A DNA stretch of 64,000 nt, taken from Pontiellaceae bacterium B1224. GTDB lineage: Bacteria; Verrucomicrobiota; Kiritimatiellia; Kiritimatiellales; Pontiellaceae. The notes under the pieces were generated by a model, which did not search any database, was not told the origin of the DNA, and worked only from the letters and a program-made list of their open reading frames with translations. The translations under genes were made by a program, and so were the position numbers. Shown here in pieces: positions 57,030-64,000 of this stretch (position 1 is its first letter; each line of letters opens with the position of its first letter). Where the stretch lies: NCBI GenBank assembly GCA_029432815.1, contig JAROBA010000004.1, positions 1 to 64,000 on the forward strand. The letters run 5' to 3'.

Positions 57030-58844
57030 ATGAAAAGAAACGCAATCGCATTCATCCACCTGCTCATTGTCATGGCCTTGCTTGGCCTCACCGGATGCAG
57101 CCGCACCGTCGATGATGTCGCAAAATGGAAAGCCAAAGGCCATACGGAAAAACTGATCAAAGCGCTGGCTGACCCGAAAATCGAAGTCCGGCTGGCCGCA
57201 GCGGAAGCGCTGGGCGAACTGCAGGCAGAACCAGCAGTTGATTCTCTGGCATCGCTCTATAATGATTCCGAAGAGACCGTAATTCTTGCTTCCGTTGAAG
57301 CGTTGGCGGAAATCGGCAGTCCTTCAATCACAACGCCGATGATCGCCGCACTTAAACTCGATTATCTTCAAGCCCGCTTAACAGCCGCCACCACCCTCGG
57401 CGAACTGAAAGCCACCGGAGCCATCAATCAGCTCGCGGAGGCACTCAACGATGCGGAAGCTGACGTTCAGCTCGCCGCCGCTATTTCTCTCGGCCAGATT
57501 GGCGATGAAAGCGGAAGTGAAGGTTTGGTCGGAAAACTGAATGCAAACTCGCCTGCACTGCGCCAAGCCTGTGTGGTTTCTTTGGGTCAAACCGGTGGCG
57601 ATGTGGCGGCCGGGGGGCTGATCCGTGCGCTGGGCGACGAAAACAACGACGTCAGCCAGGCGGCCATCCAATCGTTGGAAAACCTGGGCGCTCCATGCGT
57701 TCCATTTTTGCTCGAAGCGCTTAAAAACGAGAATATCGAAATCCGCCGCGGAACCATTACCACGCTGCAGGAACTCCACGCCGTTCCAGAGTCTGGAAGC
57801 GATCTGATCTGGTATGAACTCGCCCTTGCCTCCGTTAATAACGATGATGAGATCGATCCCGACGTGGCGCAAATACTGATCGAAATGGGCGAACCCGCCT
57901 ACGACACCCTGCTCGAAGCGGCCGCACATCCAGTGAAAGCGTTTCGCGAGTATGCCGCTTTTACACTGGAGCACACCGGAAAACCCGCCCTTAAAAAATC
58001 CGTTGCCGCTACCGATACCAACGCAGGAAGTTCCGCTAAAAAGTGGATGGCCAAACGCGGTTCCTGGCCCGGAGCTCCTTCCTGGCGCATTGATTTATGG
58101 GCCTCTCTGGCGGCATTAAATCCGCAGTTTAATCTGGATACGGCAACCGCAAACAGTCTCGAAATGCAGGCCAGGCCAGCCTACAACATTATTTCGCGAC
58201 CGCAGTTTGAAGCTCAGCGTGAAACGATTCCCCTGCTGATTGCCCTGCTTGGCGACACCACCGAACCACCACCGGAAGAGCCGGACTATGATGCTGAAGG
58301 TATTCCCGTGATTAAGAAAAATCGGGACCTTTTCCGCGGCGCAACGAACCGACAACTGGCCAAAGAAAAACTTTCGGACGCCGGCTATATGGCTACGCTC
58401 CCCCTGATTGCCGCAATTGAAGATGAAGATGAACTTATTGCCGGAAGCGCCGCTGATATTCTGGGTATTCAGGGAGAAAAACGCGCACTGCATCCCTTGA
58501 TGAATGTGGTCGAGACAAAGCTTCAGGCCGGCGACCCGTTGACGGATTCTCCTTTCTATAATGCACTTCAGAAGATGGATGAACCGGAAGCCGAACCGCT
58601 GTTGCTCAAAATCCGACCGAATCCCGACCGGGCCATGCGCGTCTTTGAACGTAAATATCCCGGTATCCGGCCCATGAGTTCGGAAACGAAAGATACGACC
58701 CGAAACCTGTTACTGCCGATTGATTTCCGCCTGGGTTACATCAACAAAGGCCGCGTTGGCGAACTGATGGTCACCTTCATGAAAAATGAAGAAGGAAACT
58801 GGGTTCCCTCCCCGCCCCTGCCGGATCAGCTTCCCTCCATGTAG
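57030..58844 (+). CDS. HEAT-repeat lipoprotein A
   Basis: 604 residues from ATG 57030. The lipoprotein signal ends in LTGC (Cys 23). Residues about 30-330 are 30-residue HEAT/PBS-lyase repeats (VRLAAAEALGEL, ARLTAATTLGELKATGAI, VQLAAAISLGQIGDE) forming an alpha solenoid. The C-terminal part ends in the motif EGNWVPSPPLPDQLP, shared with the paralogue downstream. It is likely a periplasmic scaffold. One exact (57784) and one near copy (57666) of the palindrome are inside. Confidence 0.88.
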   Translation: MKRNAIAFIHLLIVMALLGLTGCSRTVDDVAKWKAKGHTEKLIKALADPKIEVRLAAAEALGELQAEPAVDSLASLYNDSEETVILASVEALAEIGSPSITTPMIAALKLDYLQARLTAATTLGELKATGAINQLAEALNDAEADVQLAAAISLGQIGDESGSEGLVGKLNANSPALRQACVVSLGQTGGDVAAGGLIRALGDENNDVSQAAIQSLENLGAPCVPFLLEALKNENIEIRRGTITTLQELHAVPESGSDLIWYELALASVNNDDEIDPDVAQILIEMGEPAYDTLLEAAAHPVKAFREYAAFTLEHTGKPALKKSVAATDTNAGSSAKKWMAKRGSWPGAPSWRIDLWASLAALNPQFNLDTATANSLEMQARPAYNIISRPQFEAQRETIPLLIALLGDTTEPPPEEPDYDAEGIPVIKKNRDLFRGATNRQLAKEKLSDAGYMATLPLIAAIEDEDELIAGSAADILGIQGEKRALHPLMNVVETKLQAGDPLTDSPFYNALQKMDEPEAEPLLLKIRPNPDRAMRVFERKYPGIRPMSSETKDTTRNLLLPIDFRLGYINKGRVGELMVTFMKNEEGNWVPSPPLPDQLPSM

Positions 58845-58999
58845 GGAAGCACTCCCCAACTCAGCTGCGGCAAATCATCCGATCGGCCTTTTTTACGCCT
58901 TTTTCTGGTATTTTCTTTGCCTAACGGCTGACAGATGTGCGAATTAATAAAGCATAGCAGTCCATTGTTTATTAATAGAAGTTACGCACAGGGGGATTC

Positions 59000-60751
59000 A
59001 TGAACACACACATTCTGGCCCGGATAATCTCGGTCGCAGTCATTGCAGTCGGTCTGACCGGCTGCGAAACAAAACCGGAGGATATCGAGAAGTGGAAGGC
59101 GAATGGCAACACAGCCAAACTGATTAAAACTCTGGGCGATTCTCGGCAGTTTATTCGATTGGATGCCATCGCAGCTCTGGGAGAACTGAAAGCAGAAACG
59201 GCCGTTGCACCGCTCGGCACTCTTCTTAAAGACCCCGATCCCGTTATCGTCCATGAATCACTCGATGCGCTGGCCGCCATAGGAACTCCCGCTGTTGAAC
59301 CGTTCATGCTGCAGGCCATTACCTTTGAAACCGGTCCGGCACGGCTTACTGCGGCAACCACGCTCGGAACATTGAAATCAGAAAAAGCCGTCGACCCGCT
59401 CATCGTTGCGCTGCACGATGAATATGAAAATGTTACGATCGCGGCCGCCGTATCGCTTGGCCAGATCGGAGATCCCAGCGCCATTGCTGCGCTTTCCGAA
59501 ACCGCACATGATGGATCGGTTCAGTTACGCAATGCCAGCATAACCTCGATCCGCAGTATTGGCGGCGAGGCCGCCATTCAGGCGCTGGCCGCAGAAATGG
59601 GTGATATCAGTGAGATCGTACGCGATCAGGCGGTCGCCGGATTAATTGATGCCGGCGATGCTTCGGAACCGATAGCGTTGGAGTCCCTTCGTAGCGCTAA
59701 CGACTATGAGCGCGAAAGTGCGGTCCGCATTCTGAAAGGAATCAACAAAGTTCCAACCACTGGAAACGATGCGGTTTGGTTCCAGCTGTCGTCCCTCTCC
59801 ATCGGAGAAACGGTTACGATTCATCGGCAGGAAGCGCGGCAGCTTGCAGCAATCGATAATGGAATGGAAGCGTTGATCGAAGCCGTTGCACATCCTTCAG
59901 AAGCCATTCGGGAACACGCCTTCCTGGCATTGGAAACGATCGGTGAGCCGGCTGCTCAACCGTTGGTTTCCGCCGCAGACTACGCCAGCTCGGAAGCCCG
60001 GGCCTGGTTCAGCAACCGCTCCCGCTGGCCGGGAGCTCCCGCCGGAGAACTGGATCTTTGGGCGGCAGCAACAGCCCTGAACCCGGCATTCAAGATGGAT
60101 AGGCGCCATGTGAAACTTCTGATGGGCGACAGCCAGGCAACGGAAGATATGCTGAAATCGAAACAGTTCAAGCCGGACCGGGAAGTCATTCCGTTGCTGA
60201 TCGAACAAATGGGGGTTTCTCAATCCGCCGATGAAAAACTGGTGGATAACTCGGAGCGGCGGCGAGAACTGGCCTTCAAAAAACTGCAGGAATACAAAGA
60301 GATCTCAAAATTTCCGCTAATCGCCGCCGTGAATGATGATGACCCCTATATCGCCGCGCTCTCGGCTCAGATTCTAATTGGGTTCGATGACGACGACCGG
60401 ACCACGCAAGCGGTAATCACCAGCTTTGCCAATCGCCTCGAAGCGGGAGAAAATCTATCCAACACCCCATTTCATGATGCCCTGCTGGAGCTGGACGCCC
60501 CGGAGGTTGATGCCCTGCTCCTGAAGGTCCGGCCCAATGCGGCGGAAGCCATCCGAACCCTGGAAACAAAATTCCCGGGCAGCCACGTCTCAAACATCCC
60601 TGTTCCGCCAGCAAATAAAGTTATCCCGGTCGAACCGTTCCGTTTAAAATACATGAAAAATGGAAAGGCCAAAGAGCTGAAAGTAATCTTCCGGCCGGAT
60701 GAAGAGGGCAACTGGGTTCCCAACCCGCCCCTGCCGGACGAACTTCCATAA
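59000..60751 (+). CDS. HEAT-repeat lipoprotein B
   Basis: 583 residues, lipobox LTGC near residue 22. It is a full-length paralogue of the previous gene with the same layout: HEAT repeats at about 30-350, the WFSNRSRWPGAP region and ending EGNWVPNPPLPDELP. A palindrome copy is read as VPTTG (59751). The tandem pair must have come from a duplication, now well diverged. Confidence 0.88.
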   Translation: MNTHILARIISVAVIAVGLTGCETKPEDIEKWKANGNTAKLIKTLGDSRQFIRLDAIAALGELKAETAVAPLGTLLKDPDPVIVHESLDALAAIGTPAVEPFMLQAITFETGPARLTAATTLGTLKSEKAVDPLIVALHDEYENVTIAAAVSLGQIGDPSAIAALSETAHDGSVQLRNASITSIRSIGGEAAIQALAAEMGDISEIVRDQAVAGLIDAGDASEPIALESLRSANDYERESAVRILKGINKVPTTGNDAVWFQLSSLSIGETVTIHRQEARQLAAIDNGMEALIEAVAHPSEAIREHAFLALETIGEPAAQPLVSAADYASSEARAWFSNRSRWPGAPAGELDLWAAATALNPAFKMDRRHVKLLMGDSQATEDMLKSKQFKPDREVIPLLIEQMGVSQSADEKLVDNSERRRELAFKKLQEYKEISKFPLIAAVNDDDPYIAALSAQILIGFDDDDRTTQAVITSFANRLEAGENLSNTPFHDALLELDAPEVDALLLKVRPNAAEAIRTLETKFPGSHVSNIPVPPANKVIPVEPFRLKYMKNGKAKELKVIFRPDEEGNWVPNPPLPDELP

Positions 60752-60775
60752 ACTATGTTCAGCGAGAACGATTAA

Positions 60776-61144
60776 ATGAAACCGACAAGCGTATTCCGAT
60801 GGATTGCAGTTCCAATCGTTTCGATTGCGCTGCCCTATTTGGTTTTGTTTATTGCCATAACGCTATTCTCTGAACTGAGGTATCCGTATGCGAAGCCTGT
60901 ATACGGCAGTATTGCAGCTTTTATGTTTGTTGTTCAGGGAGCACTTGTTGCTCCTCGAATGAATAAAAGCATAGCAATACTGTTGTTTACAGCAGGAGCC
61001 ATTTTGAGTTGGCCCATGTTGAGTCGTCTGTATAAACCTGATTCAGTCACACCGACCTATATGCCCATGCTGTTCACCTATTTGTCGGGGCTATCCGGAG
61101 TACTGCTGATCTTTTTATTGAAGAAAAAAAAGCCGGTCCATTGA
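60776..61144 (+). CDS. Small integral membrane protein
   Basis: 122 residues with four predicted transmembrane helices (about 11-32, 44-62, 66-82, 95-116) and a Lys-rich tail (KKKKPVH). Not recognised. It starts 24 bp after the HEAT gene and may be co-transcribed. Confidence 0.65.
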   Translation: MKPTSVFRWIAVPIVSIALPYLVLFIAITLFSELRYPYAKPVYGSIAAFMFVVQGALVAPRMNKSIAILLFTAGAILSWPMLSRLYKPDSVTPTYMPMLFTYLSGLSGVLLIFLLKKKKPVH

Positions 61145-61221
61145 GGCCATCGTGATAACGCCCGTCGTGGCAGGAACGCGGGTTTTCACTAAGCCTCGTC
61201 CCAAACATTGGAATTTGTATG

Positions 61222-61252
61222 AAAAGGGCAAGCCGCGGGCTTGCCCTTTTTT
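61222..61252 (+). terminator. Rho-independent terminator
   Basis: AAAAGGGCAAGCC-GC-GGGCTTGCCCTTTTTT, a long stem plus T's, between the membrane protein and ettA. Confidence 0.9.
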
Positions 61253-61296
61253 GTACCCAACGTTAAAAACATCGTCCTTTTTTACGGAGATTTCCA

Positions 61297-62967
61297 ATGG
61301 CTGGTGAATATGTCTATACCCTCGAAAACCTGACGAAGCAGCATGGCGCAAAAACCATCCTCGAAGACGTCAACCTGTCCTTCTTTTTCGGCGCACGCAT
61401 CGGCGTGATTGGCGGCAACGGCTCGGGTAAATCCAGCCTGCTGAAAATCATGGCCGGGATCGATACCGAGTTCATGGGCGAATGCATCATCGCCAAGCGT
61501 GCAAACATTGGTTACCTCGAGCAGGAGCCGGAACTGACTGCGGGCAAGACCGTGCTGGAATGTGTGATGGAAGGGGTGGCCGAACAACAGGCCAAGCTCG
61601 ATCGCTATGACGAAATCTGGGAGTTGCTCGGCGGCGATGTTTCGGATGAAGAATCCGACAAGCTGAACGATGAAGTCGCGAAGCTGCAGGACGAGATCGA
61701 TGCCGACAATCTTTGGGAATTGGAGCGGCATGTAGAAATGGCGATGGATGCCCTGCGCCTGCCGGATTCCGACCAGGTGGTGGATGTGCTCTCCGGCGGA
61801 GAAAAGCGCCGCGTGGCCCTTTGCCGCCTGTTGCTGAAAAATCCCGATGTGCTCCTGCTTGACGAACCGACCAACCATCTGGACGCTGAATCTGTCGGAT
61901 GGATGGAGGAGCACCTCAAGCGTTTCAAAGGAACGCTGATCGTTGTGACACATGACCGCTACTTTCTCTCCAACGTCACCGAATGGATTCTGGAGCTCGA
62001 TGCCGGACGTACCTTCCCCTACAAGGGCAACTACGAAGCGTGGCTCGAACAGAAACAGATGATTGCCGAGAAGACGCAGAAGCTGAATGCGTCCCGCCGT
62101 AAAATGCTGAAGCAGGAACTCGAATGGGTGCGCATGAATGCCTCCAGCCGACTGACCAAAAACAAGGCGCGGTTAAAACGCTACGACGAGTTGGCAAATC
62201 AGGAGTTCGATACCGCAGAAGAAAACCTCGCCATTCAGATTCCCGTCGGCAAGCGCCTCGGCCAAAAGGTGGTGCAGGCCAAAGAAGTTTCCAAAGCCTT
62301 CGGCGATCGCCTGCTGTTCGACGGCGTAAACTTCGATCTGCCGCCCGGCGGCATCGTAGGCGTGATTGGCGGGAACGGTGCCGGCAAAACCACTCTCTTT
62401 AAAATGATCCTCGGAACAGAAACGGTTACCTCCGGAACACTGGAGCTTGGCGAAAGCGTCGACATTTCCTATGTCGATCAATCACGCGACGACCTCGATG
62501 CCGACAAAACGATCTGGGAAGAAATTTCCAATGGCGAGGAAACCATCGAAGTCGGCGGACGCGAAATGAACAGCCGGGCCTATTGCGCGCGCTTTAATTT
62601 TAAAGGCGCGGAACAGCAGAAAAAAGTGGGCGTGCTTTCCGGCGGCGAGCGCAACCGCGTGCATCTGGCAAAGCTGCTACGCGGCGGCGGCAATCTGCTG
62701 ATGCTCGACGAACCGACCAACGACCTCGATGTGGCAACGCTCCGATCATTGGAAGAAGGGCTGATGAACTTCGGCGGTTGCGCCGTCGTCATCAGCCATG
62801 ACCGCTGGTTCCTCGACCGCGTCGCCACCCACATCCTCGCCTTCGAGGGCGACGAGGTGATCTGGCACGAAGGCAACTATGAATCGTTCAAGGATCTCAT
62901 GAAAAACTCGAAAGGTGACAACTGGACCCCGCACCGCGTTCGCTACCGTCCGCTGAAAAACGGCTGA
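61297..62967 (+). CDS. ettA: Energy-dependent translational throttle EttA (ABC-F)
   Basis: 556 residues, the standard EttA length. Two ABC cassettes: Walker [10 protein letters not shown] and signature [13 protein letters not shown], then GGNGAGKTT and [13 protein letters not shown], joined by the helical P-site tRNA-interaction linker. ABC-F proteins act on the ribosome, not on membranes. EttA gates entry into the elongation cycle depending on the ATP/ADP ratio. Confidence 0.95.
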   Translation: MAGEYVYTLENLTKQHGAKTILEDVNLSFFFGARIGVIGGNGSGKSSLLKIMAGIDTEFMGECIIAKRANIGYLEQEPELTAGKTVLECVMEGVAEQQAKLDRYDEIWELLGGDVSDEESDKLNDEVAKLQDEIDADNLWELERHVEMAMDALRLPDSDQVVDVLSGGEKRRVALCRLLLKNPDVLLLDEPTNHLDAESVGWMEEHLKRFKGTLIVVTHDRYFLSNVTEWILELDAGRTFPYKGNYEAWLEQKQMIAEKTQKLNASRRKMLKQELEWVRMNASSRLTKNKARLKRYDELANQEFDTAEENLAIQIPVGKRLGQKVVQAKEVSKAFGDRLLFDGVNFDLPPGGIVGVIGGNGAGKTTLFKMILGTETVTSGTLELGESVDISYVDQSRDDLDADKTIWEEISNGEETIEVGGREMNSRAYCARFNFKGAEQQKKVGVLSGGERNRVHLAKLLRGGGNLLMLDEPTNDLDVATLRSLEEGLMNFGGCAVVISHDRWFLDRVATHILAFEGDEVIWHEGNYESFKDLMKNSKGDNWTPHRVRYRPLKNG

Positions 62968-62975
62968 TAAAACTT

Positions 62976-64000
62976 ATGAAAAAGATAAAAAAACGTTGGT
63001 TGGTTCCGCTGCTCCTCATTGTCCTGGCGCTCGTACTGATTCGAGTGATGCTCCCACCGCCAGTGATTCTCGAGCCCTTGGAAGCCGGCAACATAAAAGT
63101 CCCGACGGAACGATCGATGATCTGGAATGACCGTTCGGAAGCGACGGATGAGATACTGGAATACTGGGCGGAAAAGCCCCTGGACGATTGGCCCAAACGT
63201 GGAAAGATTCATATCCCGCGCGCATTATTGGCCCGTTTTGCTCTCCAACACGATCTGGATGCCGCCAATGAATTTCTAACCACCGCCACGCCGTGGGGCA
63301 ACGCGGGTTCCGTGTGGGCGCTGCACCCGCAAGGTGATTATGATTTCACGATGGCCGGACTCATCCCGATTCTCTATCTGTTCGGCGACGACCCCACCGT
63401 GCTCTACCCCGAGGCGCGGGATCAGTTGCTGAATACGCTGCTGCCGCTGGAAGGCGGCGATCCGCTCGTATCTGTTCCGCGTACGCTCGGCGCGGTGCGC
63501 GACACGGAAAATCATCTACTCATGACCGAGGGCTCGCGCTATTTGAAAAACCGCTGGCTCGCATTGCACGGGGACTCGAACCCCCTATACGACAATGAAG
63601 CAAACGGTCTTGAAGACTGGTTGCAGAATCTGATCATCGAATTGGAGGAAACCGGGCCCTATGAGTTTAATTCAATTCCCTACGAAGGCTACACGCTCAC
63701 CGCCCTGTTGAACCTGGAGGCATTCGGTTCGGAGCGCATACAACTCGCCGCGCGCAATGTGCTCGACCAGCTGAACTGGAACTATGCGCTGGGCAGTCTG
63801 GATTTCCGCCGCGCCCCCCCGTTCCGCCGTCGGTATGAGCACGCAGATGATACGGCATTGGATGAAGACCGGCACACGCCGCTGATGAAACTATGGATCA
63901 GTCTGCTGCCCGAAAGTCCCCCCAACCTGACACCCCGTTCCAGCCAGCACATTGGAATCTGGGCCTGTTGGTCGCCTTACCGCTTGCCGGATAAAACCGC
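62976..64000 (+). CDS. Hypothetical signal-anchored protein, partial
   Basis: Open from ATG 62976 to the window end (341 codons without a stop), 8 bp after ettA. An N-terminal membrane anchor (KKRWLVPLLLIVLALVLIRVML) is followed by an alpha-rich domain with many Trp and Leu (EILEYWAEKPLDDWP, LLNTLLPLEGG), suggestive of an alpha/alpha-toroid enzyme or lipid-binding protein, unproven. Confidence 0.75.
   Translation, partial: MKKIKKRWLVPLLLIVLALVLIRVMLPPPVILEPLEAGNIKVPTERSMIWNDRSEATDEILEYWAEKPLDDWPKRGKIHIPRALLARFALQHDLDAANEFLTTATPWGNAGSVWALHPQGDYDFTMAGLIPILYLFGDDPTVLYPEARDQLLNTLLPLEGGDPLVSVPRTLGAVRDTENHLLMTEGSRYLKNRWLALHGDSNPLYDNEANGLEDWLQNLIIELEETGPYEFNSIPYEGYTLTALLNLEAFGSERIQLAARNVLDQLNWNYALGSLDFRRAPPFRRRYEHADDTALDEDRHTPLMKLWISLLPESPPNLTPRSSQHIGIWACWSPYRLPDKT

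Overview
The window looks like a chromosomal segment of an anaerobic, Gram-negative member of the PVC group, most likely Kiritimatiellota (Pontiella-like). This placement is an inference. It rests on a Tol-Pal envelope complex, many lipoproteins, secreted proteins with thrombospondin-type-3 plus C-terminal 'YQIEYSTNLTDW' modules, a two-[4Fe-4S] flavodoxin-like protein, and the general gene style; no rRNA is present to test it. Most of the DNA is ordinary housekeeping backbone, interrupted by patches of accessory DNA.

Layout. 1-2.35 kb: AT-richer accessory DNA with two lipoproteins, an unknown protein and a gene remnant. 2.4-3.0 kb: tRNA-Phe and tRNA-Pro flanking a GIY-YIG gene. 3.1-10.1 kb (minus strand): XerC/D recombinase, methyltransferase, topA, GxxExxY protein, dprA, aroB. 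10.2-15.9 kb (plus): hydroxyacid dehydrogenase, a 54-residue protein with its own terminator, a beta-helix protein, and a sensor kinase/response regulator pair. 15.9-20.5 kb (minus): folC, accD, comF, an SH3 protein, tatD. 20.7-22.8 kb: fusA. 23.5-26.3 kb: DUF134 / broken DUF5320 / EFR1-type ferredoxin / MFS exporter. 26.6-31.7 kb: lipid kinase, lipoproteins, pseudogenes. 31.8-34.9 kb: VapBC, pheS, pfk. 35.1-36.7 kb: a frameshifted secreted beta-propeller gene. 36.7-44.0 kb (minus): nnr, pdxJ, and tolQ-tolR-tolA/tonB-tolB-pal followed by a degenerate twin-GGDEF membrane protein. 44.2-54.85 kb (minus): a defence island, read XRE regulator-hsdR-hsdM-rhuM-hsdS-OLD-like ATPase/TOPRIM-Fic. 55.3-55.6 kb: tmRNA. 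55.8-60.8 kb: two tiny ORFs, a Cys-rich unknown and two paralogous HEAT-repeat lipoproteins. 60.8-64 kb: a membrane protein, ettA, and a partial anchored protein.

The strongest unexplained signal is a dispersed 15-bp palindrome, TTCCAANNNTTGGAA. At least 28 copies match TTCCA-N5-TGGAA exactly, where chance predicts far fewer than one. It lies both between genes and inside genes, and is read in three reading phases (FQxLE, FSNxW/VSxxW, VPxxG/LPxxG). It is clustered ahead of pheS and in aroB and folC, and absent from the 11-kb defence island. It behaves like a DNA-level element such as a binding site or miniature repeat, rather than a protein motif. Further dispersed repeats (an ACACGAAG family, an ACAGGATTA family, and a 12-copy GGCGTGA tandem) show that the chromosome is rich in short repeats, some of which have been absorbed into coding sequence, as in hsdS.
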